This document shows, one piece after another, positions 1 to 12,719 of a DNA stretch of 64,000 nucleotides (position 1 is the first letter of the stretch; each line of letters starts with the position of its first letter). The notes under the pieces are model-generated. The model saw nothing but the letters and a program-made list of their open reading frames with translations, did no database searches and had not been told where the DNA came from. Made by a program: the position numbers and the translations under genes. The stretch comes from Schistosoma mansoni (Eukaryota > Platyhelminthes > Trematoda > Strigeidida > Schistosomatidae): positions 3,968,001-4,032,000 of the forward strand of contig NW_017385987.1 of assembly GCF_000237925.1 (NCBI RefSeq). The letters run 5' to 3'.

Positions 1-2080
1 TATGGAAAAGATTTCTTCCTTGGGGAATCCGAGGACGAGATAAGATTAGCGTTGACCCTACTGATCAAGGAGCATGACTGTAGAGCTAAAATGGTGGCCA
101 TAAAGTATTGGGTTACTGGTTAGACTCTTAACAAGTAGGTATCAAGTCCAATTCCCCTAATCGAGCAGTGTTGTTAGCTCTCATACACAAAGTGTAGCTC
201 AAAGCTGAATACGCGAACCTGAACTAGGTAAATGAATCACATCACAAAGTGACAGTTGCTTAAGATCAGTAACAAACAGAGTTTATTACCGAATGGAATT
301 TATTACCCGCTGGAATTAAAAATGGGGGTATAGAGATATATTTGTATTATGTAAATATGTACGTGTTTAAATTAAATAAATAACAAATAATATCTTAAAT
401 GGTATAAATAATAAGTAGAAAATAAAGGATACTAAAATTTATGAAGGATGTGTAGCTTGACAATTTAATGATCATCTGTTGGTAGGGCCTGATTTTCTAT
501 ACTCAATTCAAATGATTCATACTTCTGTAGTTCATTGTTAAATTCAGCTAGCCATGAATCATACGCTTTCTATTGCATGTTGAGAAAAAACAACAAAAAC
601 AAAAAATTATGATCATAGAAATAAAAAAACTTACTACAATTGAATAATCAAAACTACTTTGCTGTTTCCAGTTTTCGGCTCTGTATTACGACCTAGCTAT
701 TCCTATTGCTTAGTATTCTTGAACACTAATTCACCCGACAAGTTCCTAAATCAGAACACGGGTGAAAGAAATTATATTCCGAATAACAAGGTAGATGGAA
801 GTAAGAAGCACAATAAGAGTTACGTTAGTATATTTATAGTTTTTACGTGAGAAGATTCTAGAGTCTTCTGCAAGTATCAACCACCGCTGATTGGATAAGG
901 ATCAGCCAGTCAGTGTGCAGCAGCGCAATCGTGCATGGGACATGCTTAGATTCAACCTATGTCCCGCTAACAGGAGCATAGGCCAGTCAGTCATACTCAA
1001 CACAGAGCTTGGCACAAATGTATGTTAGCCCAAGTCATCATAACTGTATTAGTAAGGACAGTGAAAAAGACTAAAGACTGAGATTATTATCCGGGAAGGA
1101 ATGGAAAATTATACATGTAATATATTCACGTGCTGAGCTACTGGTACACAAATTTAATTTCAACACAATAGACGAGGCCATTGCTATCCTCTTATTCCTT
1201 GTCTTGTTAACTAGAGTAAAAATGTCAGTTTCACAATCAAAGCTTTGCGATGGTTACCTTACTAGAATTAAAATACATTTAAGTTAGTCGGTTATAGATC
1301 GATTATAATTTATGAACTAAGCATTTGTCACCAGACACAAATCATGGTAATAATCTATTGAAAATTGACCTTAAATTCATCTGAAATCGATATTGACTTT
1401 TTGGGGATTAAACATCCCTAAGAGTATGGAGGAAAACTGTATGAAGGGTGGATGCACCTGAAATACTGTGACCAAGTATAGGCCTTTCCATCCATTATCT
1501 CTGGCCACTATTTAAAGTTATAATGCGGACGCCAAACAGGTGGTATGCACCTATCATGAATTTGTTCAACGCTGACTGACGAAATATCTTGGTTTGTTCG
1601 CTCTTAGGTTTTTTTCTAATTTACGTTAACTCTATTTAATATTGTACGTCGGGGTAGCCAATGGTCAGCCATACGCGATACACGCCCCAACTACCTCAGT
1701 TGATGAAGATTCACATTATTAACGGATATGTTATCTTCACCAAGTACCCTATGCCTAACTTTAGCATTGCTCACTCGGCGGTTTCAACATACATGAGCAA
1801 TACTTCGAATGTACCTATGATCAAATGCTTGTAACCTACGAATATCCCCTATTTATAAAAACCAGCATAAAGAATCTACAAACCTGTCTTTCACTCTCAG
1901 ATGCTTGTTTACGTCTCCGATCGCTGCTAGAAGTAGATCCTTTGCTCAAATCTGGAAGTAAAGAATCAATAAATCAGTTAGAGGTTAACTTAGTATCATG
2001 CAGTTTATGTAATACTTAGAATACTCATTTAGCGCATCAAATAACCTAGGAGCAATTAGGATATTTGGAGTAACTACGTT
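1..2080. other. AT-rich non-coding stretch
   Basis: I see no convincing exon or recognisable element here. Only short chance reading frames are present. The area around 870-1010 has repeat-like wording, with GTCAGTC-type motifs resembling tails of dispersed repeats elsewhere in the window, but I could not align it to another copy. Confidence 0.4.
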
Positions 2081-2462
2081 GATTTACTTCATAATATAAT
2101 GAAAAAAGAGCATAAACGATCCGCTACATAACTGATTTGAAGTGTTGAAGACCAATTTCATCGATCCCATAATTTTCCAATGTATTAAAAACACCGAGAT
2201 GCATGATGGAGAAAAACAAATTCCGCCTACTGTGAATTGACGACTGGTCGGTAAACATAAATTAATAAGCACTTGGATTTACTACTGGCAGTTTGGAAAT
2301 TATAACAAAACACTTGACTGAATCCAAGGTGATTTAAGAGTGACCAATATATTGCGCAACTTGGAATTCACAATTTATAAGTATAAACCAAAGTGGCTTA
2401 ATCATATATAAGTTCTAAAGCATTCAAAATAGTGCAGTAAAAAATAATAACTACAACCTAAC

Positions 2463-3435
2463 CTTGAGAGGATCTTTCGTTATTTGTTGCACCAGAATGT
2501 GGATTAGAAGAGGAAGACGAGTTATTTGGCACATGGCTTTCCAAAATTTGACTGGAATCATCATGACTATTTTCGTTTCTTTTAATTGAGGTATAATTTA
2601 TCGGAGTTGGAACAAGTGCATGACATCCCATGGAGGTCAGTAACTCAGTGTTAGCATTAGAGATTGCTGGAGTTGAGGCAACTTGTGGATTTAAAGAAGT
2701 CAGTGTTGTTTTGGAATATCTTGGAATAGATTCTTCTAGATTATGTATAGAAACACGTTTCCTAAATTCAGGAGTGTTTGAGACGCTACTAGTAACCTGA
2801 CAGGAATTGCAAACCTTTTCAGGAAAATTGAAAGAAACTGTTTTACTTTCCGCATAAGTAGAAGCCATTTTGGCGACTGAACAAGAGATTGTCAGACCTC
2901 CTGGACTAATTAGCTGGTTGGATTCAGGAAACGCTGAGGCAGATTTAGGATTTACTGTCTTTGATACAAGTGGAACAGCTGTTACGATCGATTCAGGTGC
3001 GTTTGCATGCAGAGCGTCTTCATATCTAGCGTCATTAGGTTTTCCTGAAGGGATATATTGTTTGGTGAATGCTGTTGATGCAGTCCACTGTTTTGACTTT
3101 GATTTTTTAGGGTTGGCCACCTTTACCTTAACATCTGGGTGCGTTTTTTTGGCGCACTTTTTGGTTACGTCTTTTGAACTGTTAGGAATAACATTCTCTT
3201 TATAATCATCACTATCATTGTCTATAAAAAGATAAGGGTCTTCTGGAATGGTAGAAGTTTGCTTCTCTTTATTAACCCGCCTACTTGCTGACACATTTTT
3301 ACGGACCGATGGAGGATTTTTAGGAATTAATGGGTTAGGTTCACAGATGTTACGTTTGATCTTTCTGGGAACATTACCACTGGTAACACAGGGTTTCGAT
3401 TTGACGTCATTACTTTCCTGTAAACATTTAAAAGT
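2463..3435 (-). CDS. Large internal exon of an unrecognised basic, disordered protein with a KEN motif
   Basis: This 973-bp exon is open throughout on the minus strand. The frame runs into a T-rich tract ending in CAG (acceptor at 3436-3437), so the TTG-initiated start at 3441 is an artefact and an upstream exon must exist. The 3' side ends CAAG|GTTA with the donor at 2461-2462, leaving one base of a split codon. The roughly 324 residues are rich in Ser, Thr, Asn, Pro and Lys, show no globular domain and contain no membrane segment. A KEN tripeptide after an acidic run (codons near 3193-3201) is a possible APC/C degron, and a KRVS site could be a kinase target. Length and composition suggest a regulatory or scaffold protein, but no family is recognised. 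A possible last coding exon ends at a TAG at 2124, but its splice phase does not join directly to this donor. Confidence 0.6.
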
Positions 3436-3975
3436 CTGCAAAAAAACAAAACCGTGAGCCCTAGTAAACTCAGTTTGTACAGATATTACTCGTAATTACG
3501 ATAACAGGCAGAAAAATATCCGATGTCTGAAACTGTGAAACCGTTAAGTAGTCAGTGACCTAATAGTATCGCATGCCAAAACTCCACAATGAAAATTTTA
3601 TTCATATTTTTATATATTAGCTATGTTTTATCTCAATAAAAAAATGATCGTGATTATGAGCAGTTTCCAAGTCTTTTGTCTTTTAGTTGAATACAATGGA
3701 TTTAACAAGCAAGTAGACCCATGCTTAGTCAGTCATTGAATCGTTTAATACTGATCACCCAATACTGAACATATTATTTTGGCAGCCAACAAGTGATCAT
3801 GCCATATCAAAACTCAGTCTACGATGGAATTTACCACAAATAGGATGTAAAAGTTATTCTACTCAGATATCAAAACCAAGTTCATAATCAAACTTTTAAT
3901 TTCGCAGTCAAGTTAATTGCTTTAACTAAGAAAGCACTGACTGGACAATATGTTTCAGAAGAGTTTAGGTGTGAA
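3436..3975. other. Intron or intergenic stretch upstream of the KEN-motif exon
   Basis: AT-rich sequence with no exon I can support. It should contain the upstream intron of the minus-strand gene whose acceptor lies at 3436-3437. Confidence 0.4.
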
Positions 3976-4497
3976 TTTTATTTTATTTAAACACATAAAT
4001 ATCGGTACAAGGAAGCACCAGATATATATGCGCCGCACAAATCAAATGAGATTTGTGTGAGGACTGTGATACTGCCCAGGTGCCCAAACTGAAGCAGATG
4101 GTTTTCTTAGGGGGCCACACCCGGAGCCTTTGACCTAAAGGTCGGATCCACAAGGCAGTGGAGCATCATGAGGAGATGCAGTTCCATGGCAACCGGTGAC
4201 CAACGATTGATTCATACGCCATTTGTTCCCTCAGGATACTGGAGTCCATGTGCAGCATAGGTTTGGAATCAGGGTTTTCCAACTCCCCTAAGTGGACTCT
4301 CCGTGTACACCAACCCGGCTAAAGCACCGGACATTCGCTTTTCGTCCTCTCAATTTCGTAAACAACAGTAATGCCACGAGATGGCAGTGAGTAGGACTTT
4401 CCTGGCAGAGACTATATACGCGTGGGCATGTGAGAGCATTTTGAGAGAAAGAGCGGACTCTCCCCACTCTCGGCCGTACCAGGGCATTTGGGGGCTA
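3976..4497 (-). repeat. Dispersed ~500-bp repeat, copy 1
   Basis: This stretch matches 59735-60251 almost base for base, with scattered single changes, and its T-rich left end recurs alone at about 25630-25695. The left end carries TTTATTTAAAC-type sequence, which on the minus strand would be an A-rich 3' tail, so minus is the likely sense strand. The other end begins with a GC-richer block including CGGCCGAGAGTGGGGAGAGT. No long ORF is shared, and there is no convincing pol III A or B box. It is probably a SINE-like or 3'-end retroelement module; its family is not identified. Confidence 0.65.
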
Positions 4498-4510
4498 ACC
4501 TTAACTTTAT

Positions 4511-5640
4511 GGCGACTGTTGTAGTTAAATACAATGTGCTTTCTAAAATGATCTAAACAGAAGCTGAAACTCCCCCACCTAGATTACTTCCGAAGTTATT
4601 GAAGTATTAATGCGACCAGCGGGAAAACTTACACTTACCTAGATGAATATCGAAGAATTTGGTGAGACTATAACTTATGGACGCACTAATCAGATTTAGG
4701 ATAGCAGGCCTTGGATTTCGGAATGAAATTTATTCACCCATTTGGCCAAATAGCGTCTTGGCATCTTAGCTGTCAGTTAGTGATGAAAAACCGTAAATCT
4801 AATTCCTAACTAACAATGAATTATAAAATCATAATCTCTATTCTTCAAACTGCTTTATAACGCTCATTTAGCCCTAGTAAGTAGGTAGACACTCCCAAGG
4901 TCACGTTGACGTCGCTCAAAGGTCGTCCGTAAATTAGTTTCACCAAGAATTTATGGTTTTCAGCATCCCAAATAGTATGCAAAGTCGGAGAGTAAATAAC
5001 CAGGAGGATAATGTGATAGTTGCCATGTTTAACAAGAAGCTCGAAAAAATATTAAACCTCTATTTGTTAGGGATATAAACTAGAAAATACGACAGTGTAC
5101 GAGTATTTTGAGGCACTACAGATTACGCTTGTAAACATAATCGCCCTTAAAACCTACTGGCGGAATTCAACCTGTGATAAATCTCATTAAACTTTAAAAA
5201 TATTAAACGGATATCTTAAAAAGTGATTATTATAAGTGTTGAAACAATGAGAGACTGGATTTGCAAGCTATTGAGTGCATATATGTACCTTTAAAAGTGT
5301 GAGAGGTTACAAAAAAAGAAATCGCTAATTATCCATATTTAGGAAAAACCTTAAAATTCCCTTGGAACCGGGAGATAAGGTGGGCACAAGGAAATAATTG
5401 CGTATCTATAGATACAATATTTTATCCAATCCCCTACCTAATACCGGCTTAATGAGGCTATCAGATGCCAAACTTACTTACCTTATTTATATTCTAAAAA
5501 ATGGATTAATTACCTTACTCGCTCTGCGAATAGACGACCGCAATCTCATAATGTATCAGAAAACAAAACCTAGCAGACAAGTCATTTACCTTACCTGCGT
5601 GATGCATTTAAACAAGTAAAGCTGTTGTGGTTAAAACTCT
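4511..5640. other. Non-coding stretch, no recognisable element
   Basis: AT-rich sequence between the ~500-bp repeat and a CR1-like relic. The short open frames, including one at 5398-5619, lack codon or motif support. I see no gene in it. Confidence 0.35.
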
Positions 5641-5689
5641 TTACACTGTAAAAAAAGCTGTTTCAAAATGCTCGTTTCACAGAGCGAAT

Positions 5690-6100
5690 CGATAAAATTG
5701 CCGCCGATATTACTTATTTAATAAGGAGTCTAACCATACTTGGAAAAATCAGATTAGACGTTTGTTGAGACAAAATAAAATTTGTCGAGACATTGCTGTC
5801 AGTTTTGATGTAACAAATACAGCGAAGAGTTACAAGTCGTTGAAAAATAAAATTATAAGTACAATCCGTGAGTCTCAGAAGGAATTACAGAATAAGAATG
5901 CACCTGTAGATTGGGTGTTGGTGGGGATATGTACTGTAAGTCAAAGAGAAGCACCAGAACAAACGGGAATCCAAGGCTAACTATTTAGGAACGATTTTTA
6001 TTTACAAAACTCCTCTTAAAGGGGAACTAGCTTCGGGAGTAATCTTTCCGTATTTACTACTCAGTGTGGACTTCGACCAAGGCAACATACTTGTAGTGTC
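5690..6100 (+). pseudogene. Decayed CR1-like non-LTR fragment
   Basis: The translation around 5762-5900 resembles the region just before the reverse transcriptase in schistosome CR1/SR1-like elements: a basic helix with an IRESQ-type motif, as also seen at about 15010. At 6059-6090 the DNA wording (GTGTGGACTTCGACCAAG) closely matches 15281-15300 of the longer CR1-like copy. Frames are broken throughout and no catalytic motif survives. It is a relic, not a gene. Confidence 0.5.
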
Positions 6101-6169
6101 TAGTACTAATACACACTAACATGATTCATCCTAGATTTTGAACAGACCTTAATAACTCAAATAGTATGT

Positions 6170-6565
6170 AATGTTGGGTCATTTTTGCCTTCATAATAGC
6201 CCTACCTTCGTGAGAAGTTGCTACCTTTAACACATACACGTCTTATTTTTGTGTCATTGTATACATACGTTGTGCGTACCCGTGTGTGTTTGTCTGTCAC
6301 TCATTATTTTGTCAAGTGCCCTTCTCTTTTCCACATTAGGCACTATCTAATTTAAGCTGTTGTGACGCTCACAACAAGTGATGTGGTTCGTTTACATATT
6401 TGTCTTTTCCGGCCTGTTTCTCCGCTTCGTTTCTCATAATGTCTGCCTGAGACAACGAGTGTATGAAATATATGTACCCAATATTCATTCTCGTGTTCGA
6501 CGTATTTCATTCCGTTATCCCCTAACTCACACCAAGTCGGCGATTGTATGCGGAGGTAGATGAAA
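6170..6565 (+). repeat. Diverged copy of an unclassified dispersed repeat
   Basis: Roughly 6440-6560 matches 30460-30560 in word order: TGTACCCAATATTCAT-like text, then TTCCGTTATCCC, then a GATTGTATGCGGAGG-like block. It belongs to the same loose family as 7395-7790 and 30190-30620. Function and class are unknown. Confidence 0.4.
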
Positions 6566-6599
6566 TCGTTATTGCGCTGACATCACCATACAATCAAGT

Positions 6600-6900
6600 T
6601 AGAGGCAGACCGAAAAATAAAGTTTCGTAAGTTTTCGACATTTGATGCTGACCGCATTAGTTTTTATGGACTCACCTGGCAGAGGACGGTCGGTCACGCA
6701 TCCGCACCAGATCACGAGTGTGTATGACGTGCTACTCATCTCCCACAACTGTTAGCCAGCTTAAACTAGTCAGTTTTCTATAAATCAATATTCTATCAAA
6801 CATATTTTTGAACCTCTTCGCTTATGACTTCTGATCTCACTGAGTTGGCATACTGCGATTATAAAGGTGTTATGTGTAAAGACATTGTCCGACTCGGAAT
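6600..6900 (+). repeat. Solo-LTR-like relic of the inner Gypsy family
   Basis: The block running from GTTTCGTAAGTTTTCGACAT through CACCAGATCACGAG to AACCTCTTCGCTT aligns with the complement of the 326-bp LTR at 40469-40794. It also aligns with similar blocks at about 12720-13050 and 54310-54640. Orientation is opposite to the LTRs of the inner element. No matching internal Gypsy sequence is attached, which suggests a solo LTR left by recombination. Ends are approximate. Confidence 0.6.
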
Positions 6901-7029
6901 ACCTGTGGCATCCTTAAGCTAAACCCCAAAATCATTTCGGTAGTTTCACTATCTCTTGCCGCCCTGCTCACCATGGTAACCAAGATGTCCCTCTGTCACA
7001 GTGGTTTAGTTGTAACAAGTAAGAAGTGA

Positions 7030-7395
7030 CTGTCACTTTGATTCATCAAACAAGATCAAGATAAACTACATTAAACCTAAAACCTGCCACTATCGCCGCA
7101 TTTCTAGTAGAAATATTGGAACCAAACCTCAAAAAACTTATGATGCTCGTGAAAACCAACAACTCGTTAGACAGTGGGAGACATGATTTTCGTACATAAC
7201 GGTCGTACACGATCAACCCACTAAAAATCAGAGAACGATGAGCGGAGGCGCTTGATAGGAGAAAATTCGTTGCTGTTTGACAAGCATCCTTCATTGCAAA
7301 AAGAAAGTTGACATCATTTACCTTGACTTCTCACCGGCTTTTAATAGGGTCAACCATATGTGTTTTATCAATAAGCTTGTAGTATCAGTTAATAT
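7030..7395 (+). pseudogene. CR1-like reverse transcriptase fragment, 5' part
   Basis: On the plus strand this stretch reads as a broken reverse transcriptase. The last part (7300-7370) encodes a motif-A-like block (DIIYLDFSPAFNRVNH) containing the first catalytic Asp. Upstream, pieces of the preceding RT helices can be followed through stops and frameshifts. The RT resumes at about 8235, so 7395-8235 looks like later sequence inserted into this copy. Confidence 0.55.
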
Positions 7396-7790
7396 GTTAA
7401 GCCCATATACTTTATTCTAGCTTCTGGCCAAGCTAATTCACCTATACATTATGAGTCATATTTTGATCTTGCTGATTATTCGCTTATTAACCTTGACTAT
7501 TTTTTATATGAGCGTATATGTATGCACACTTCGTATCTTATTCATCATATGTCTGTCATTCATTTTTGTCTGACTATAAATACTAATGAACACCTGCTTA
7601 AAGTGAGTTGGCTTCCCCGCCATCTCCAAAATGCATTATTTTCGCTTCGCTCTCGAGTTGGCTTCCTAGCCATCTCCACTATGCATCATCTTTGCTTCGC
7701 TCGCTTACACTTGCTCATGTGCCCACAGCTTTCTGGTTTGCATCATTCATCAATAAAAATGTAGTTGCCGCTTCCTTTTGCCTTCTGATT
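7395..7790 (+). repeat. Unclassified dispersed repeat interrupting a CR1-like copy
   Basis: This stretch matches 30190-30620 in order: AAGCCCATATACT, TTCTAGCTTCTGG, a TATATGAGCGT-like block, then TTTTTGTCTGACTATAAATA. It begins just where the CR1-like RT breaks off. A short internal direct duplication (GAGTTGGCTTCC...CATCTCCA at about 7605 and 7655) is visible. No coding capacity was found. Confidence 0.5.
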
Positions 7791-8234
7791 TTATACACCG
7801 TTAAGATTGGTATAATAACGGTTATCGAAGTGAACTATTACTGAGGCACGGCACTACAAGCTCAAACTGTAGTGAACAAGAACACGAGTGAGGACAATCG
7901 GATGTACTAAAGCATAAATTACAGACTACCTCACTAAATTCTGAAAACCATACAGTGAACAGTTAATTTGCAAAATAGCGATCAATTATCTCACTCTTGA
8001 TTGTTCCGTCTGTAAATATCAGTCCATCTTATCTGATCTCATTGTTCATGCGTTTTCAAACCAATTGTGCTTCGTTCTTATTCTTTCCTTATCGATCTTC
8101 CACCAAAATACATTCTATGCCTGACCATCAACATATACTACTCAAATGGATATAAGTAGACCACACCACAAAAAGATTACGTATCAAATCACCTTTGACT
8201 GACTGACTGACTTCATATCTAAAATATCGACATT

Positions 8235-9180
8235 TTAAGGTTAGGATTAACCTCGCTTTCTTTCAGGCTATGGAATGTCCTAGTGGGGTCCATCAGGGTT
8301 CAGTACTAGGACCTCTTCTTTTCTTGATTTACATAAACGACCTTCTACAACAGGTATCATTTGACTTATTACTTTTTGTTGATGATATGAAACTTTGGAG
8401 AGCGACAAGCAACCAAGAGGATATACTAGCACTTCAGCAGGGTCTGATTCGACTCCAAAGTTGTGCAGAAGACAACGGACTTAACTTTAACACTTCAAAG
8501 TCCGTCTGAGACGCACTGCAAACTACAGCTACGACCTAGGCAACTCCCCTCTAGAAGTATCCCAAGTCGAAAAGATTTGGGAGTGTTCGGTATCCTACAA
8601 TTTGGAGTCTTACGCCAACCACGGGTAAACCTTGCACTGGTAGCATTGAGGCTCATTTTTGGCCAGTTTCATAGAAGAACTGACCATATAATCTTCAACA
8701 GTTTCATTCGCCCTCATTTAGAGCACGGAAACAATATTTTCTCCTTCATTCCAAAAGGATGAGGACACTCTGGAACGTACCCAACGGCGAACCAGGAAAT
8801 CAGTTCAGGGACTCAAATTCAAGTCTTATGAAGAGTGCCTTTAATCACTGAGTCTTTATCCATCAGAGTACACACGTCTTAGAGGTGGCCCTCTAATGGC
8901 TTACAGCATCTTAAATACTCCGAGACATCTTAAACACCTACTTAATTTTAGTTCCAGAACAAACCTAAAGGGTAACACTTAGAAACTAGAGGTACAACTC
9001 ATCAGAACGAACTGCAGACAAAACGTTTACTCCTTATGAGCAGTTAAATGCTAGAATTTGCTGCCAGCTGAGCTGGTCCAAGCGACTTCCCAGGAGATTT
9101 TTAAGAGAAAACTTGATATATTCTCAAGGACTAAAGATATTATCTTACTATTATTTACCAAGTTGTTTCCTTTTCCTCTA
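8235..9180 (+). pseudogene. CR1-like reverse transcriptase fragment, 3' part
   Basis: 8270-8509 encodes the RT motif B region (GVHQGSVLGPLLFLIYINDL) followed by motif C, where the usual YADD is FVDD with the two Asp residues kept. After 8509 the frame breaks, but thumb-region and C-terminal pieces can be followed to about 9130, ending in a block near 9060-9150 that recurs around the outer Gypsy insertion point at 39.2/51.4 kb. Family knowledge places this in the CR1/Jockey group (schistosome SR1-like). It is non-functional. Confidence 0.65.
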
Positions 9181-9289
9181 TAATCGATAATATACCCCAA
9201 TTCCAGCCCGAAGGTATTGAGGAACCACTGCTACTAAATGCGGAGGCTTGTCGAGCGTAAGCTTCTTCTATTCCGTCCAAAACCATTTG

Positions 9290-9860
9290 AAGCATTTGAA
9301 AAGCGACAGAAAGTGCATGCACATGTACTGGACGTAAATAACTAAGTTATTGAGAGGGCGTCTCTCCAACGTCGTGTTCCACAACAATCCAGGGCAATGA
9401 TGAACAATGACCTTAGGAACACGGCTCGGTTCTGTGGGGTTGCTTCTAAGCGGCTCAGAACATCATAGGCATTAGGATGGATATCTATAGATTTGGACAC
9501 ACACATGTTCACCACGGCGTACACAACCTCAGTGAGATCCAAAATGGAAAGCTGCATTCAGGATGCAAGCAATTATTGAAAAGATGGGTTGGATATCCTG
9601 GAAAAGTACAAAATGCAGCTACCCGTGCAAATGTAATTCTGTGGCTTATCATACACAGTACCACATGAGAAGTTGGACCTTTATATTATATCATAATGTG
9701 GATTAAGAGGTAATCGATCTTTGGTGTATTGTGCTCCAAAAAGTGGATGTAGACCTGACACACACTAACCCTTGTTCCAACTAAATCAAAACGATTCACG
9801 GAACAAAACAGAATATTCCAAACAAAATATCTGTGGCATACAGAACGCACCAGGTAAATA
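9290..9860 (+). pseudogene. Second CR1-like 3' fragment
   Basis: DNA at 9500-9620 (GTACACAACCTC, then TTGGATATCCTGGAAAAGTAC) aligns with 16320-16420 in the longer CR1-like copy. The block at 9800-9850 (AACAAAATATCTGTGGCA) aligns with 16630-16655. The frame is broken by several stops. It is an independent fragment of the same subfamily as the 13.2-16.8 kb element. Confidence 0.5.
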
Positions 9861-10595
9861 AATCATAACTCCGCCTGAAGCTCTACCACGGATACTGCAT
9901 GCGTGGGCAAGGGAGGAGGGTGGAGCATGAGTTCAGCAACCCCACCATGTAAGAGACAACGTTGCTAAAAGTACGCTGGCAAATACCAGTTTAAATCACC
10001 GACTCTGTCCTGGAAGTTGGAGTGTCTTCACCTAGAAGAGTTAAGATACCTATGTAAGATCCAAACCTAAATTCCAATAGATCTGGATGTGGCCGAATAA
10101 CCGTTAGATAGCTTTAGACACTCGTGTCTCAGTTCAAATCAAAACAAGGTATATATTTGACACGGTTCTGTAATTCGTTATATATACAAATGTATAAATT
10201 TACCTAAACGAATATTATCACCCAGTTATTCAACCAACAATTGATACAAAAATATTCAATCTAAATTACGATAAATATCAAGGTGATAAGAAATATATGA
10301 AAAATTACCAAAAACACCAAAGAATAAGCGTTATTCTATCCTTTCTGGATAGATCAAGGGAGATTCCGTTTGAGCGGTTATTTTATAACACCAAGTGTTT
10401 CAATTTCTGGGAAAGTGCTCCAAATACAACCAAAAATGCACGATCCCAGTCAAGTTCAAACCGCACAATCAAAAAGCGAGCAGCCAATATGGCAGATACC
10501 AGAATAATGGCAATTAAAACAAACTATATACAGCTCAGTAAAGAACATGGAGACTCAATAAAAAACGATAGTAAAACCAAGAAAATTGAACGTTA
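9861..10595. other. Spacer between CR1-like and RTE-like relics
   Basis: No identifiable exon. A 103-codon open frame at 10297-10608 is Lys/Asn/Ser-rich and lies immediately upstream of the RTE-like endonuclease relic. It may be a decayed leader of that element, but it has no recognised motif. Confidence 0.35.
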
Positions 10596-10599
10596 CAGT

Positions 10600-12685
10600 C
10601 TTAATTAGCATAATAAATGTTAACAGCATATACAAATACAGAGAACGTAAGGAAGAAATCACAAGTGTATGCATGGAGGGATTTTCACTTGCAAAATGGA
10701 TCCAACAACCTAGTGGTCTCTGGAATTAGTGAAACCCATTGGATGCAATTTAGACAGAGAGAATTAACTTCGGGAGGGATGCCATTGCACTCTCTTACGA
10801 AGAGGAGAATGCTTCACATACACGAGGAGCTACGCTGATACTGTCCCAAAAGTATGAAAAGCACTTATGGGATGGAAATCTCATGGATCCAGGATCATCA
10901 AACTATCCTTCGAAACGAAGAGCGGGGGAAATTACCATGAATTTTATTTAGTCCCATTAGCGTCCCAATGATAACAGTGGAGGAGATAAAGATCAGTTTT
11001 ATCAGAAGCTGTGGCCGGCTATAGAAAATGTCCAGGAAAAAGCCCGACAATCCTGACGAGTGACATAAACACCAACGTCAGAATCGACATTGCTGGATAT
11101 GAAGACATCACAGGACGACATGGACCGGGAGAAGGAAACAAAATAGTGGGAGGTTTGCCCCCAACAAATTCGTTATAGACGGCACCATGTTCCCCCCTCA
11201 AACCCATGCACAAGTCTGAATGGGTTCCACCGGACTACACTACAATAAACCGAATCTATGACATCTGCATCAATAAAGAGTTCAGAAGGTTTATGAAAGA
11301 TGTGAGAACAAAGTGAGGAGCTGATACAGACCCAGATCACTACCTTGTTGTGGTCAAGATGAAACTGAAACTATAGAAGCACTGGGCTACTGGAGAAACG
11401 CCGTAACAAAAGTTCAGCATACCCTATTCTAGAGATAAGAGCGAGTTCAACAACGCTAAGATAGCTCTGAGCAACAGATTCGAAGTTATACAAGATCTAC
11501 TCGGAGAAGAGGAAATCACTACGAAGGACTTATGGGAGGGGATCGAAGAAGTACAAACTTCATCATGCCAGGAGGGGCTGGGCCGTATGAAATACTAACT
11601 TGAGGAGCAGCCCTCTACTGCTACCTTATGCAATATCCAAGAAAGGAAGAACAAGAGTACGGAAATTAATAACAGTCGGTCATGATTAGATAAATTCAAG
11701 GCATGAACTGAGTACACAGTAGCCAACAAGCTAGTGATAAGAAGCATTAAAGCTGACAAGCTTGAACGCGTCGATGGCTTCACGAGGATGCTAGTAAAAG
11801 CTACAACAGTAGGAAATATCAGACAACTAAATGGCACAATAAAGAAACTGGCTGGAAAATATACTAAACAAGAGATGACACCCAAGGACAAAGAGGACAA
11901 GCTAATCACTGAGAATCAAACAAATCATGAAATGTAGACAGACCACGTTAAAGAACTCTTGAACAGTCAAATCCAGTTCAACCCACTGGATATTGAATCA
12001 GTACACACAAAGACCCATCATTAGAAATCATACGATCAGCACGCCCATAAGACAATCCAAGTATGGGAAATCAGCAGCGCTACCAGACAACATACCAGAC
12101 ATAGACTTAACTGCAAACATACTCCACACATTAGTCAGAAAGATTTGGGTGAAAGAACAATCGCCACCGACACACTGTAAATAAGCATACCTCATCAAGA
12201 TACAAAAGAAAGATCTGAGCAAATGTGTGAACTTCAGAGACATCACACTACTATCACTATCAGGATAAATTTTCTACACAGTGTTACTCAACCGAATAAA
12301 AGTTCCAATAGATGTTCCAATTCGAGATCAACAAACTGAATTCCGTAAGGATTAATCGTAAGCCGACTAAATCACAGCACTACGGATCATCGTTGAACAA
12401 TCAATTGAATCGGATTCATCACTAAACACCAAATTCCTTCACTATTGAAAAGCATTTGACAGTGTGCACAGGAAAACATTACCGAACCTTCTTCGACAAA
12501 TTACACTGAGTAACTAAGATGATCGTCAACAACATACGGAATTCATACGACGGACCTCAGTGCAAAGCAGTTCATGGATGACAGGACAAGTGGCAGAGGA
12601 AAGAGCGAATTGCACTGTGAACTAGAGGAAGATATCTAAAGAATGAATAGTAAATGACACCAACTGAATAGAGGACCTCAGAACA
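10600..12685 (+). pseudogene. Degenerate RTE-like non-LTR retrotransposon
   Basis: This is a plus-strand relic in the order endonuclease, linker, reverse transcriptase. At 10617-10838 the AP-endonuclease start is recognisable, including a GISETHW motif that keeps the Glu. At 11734-11937 the linker aligns with the same region of the minus-strand RTE copies (compare 19681-19983). Around 12320-12460 pieces of the RT fingers and motif A survive in broken frames. Stops and frameshifts are frequent, so this copy is much older than those at 18-21 and 28-30 kb. It ends just before an LTR relic. Confidence 0.65.
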
Positions 12686-12719
12686 TATTTAGTTGGCGAA
12701 TCGTTGTCGCAGGCCTATA

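Noticed and set aside
2870-3205. Plus-strand 111-codon open frame
   Set aside because: It is the opposite-strand shadow of the large minus-strand exon and has no splice or motif support.
9342-9557. Minus-strand 71-codon frame
   Set aside because: Lies antisense to a CR1-like fragment identified by DNA match to 16.3 kb.
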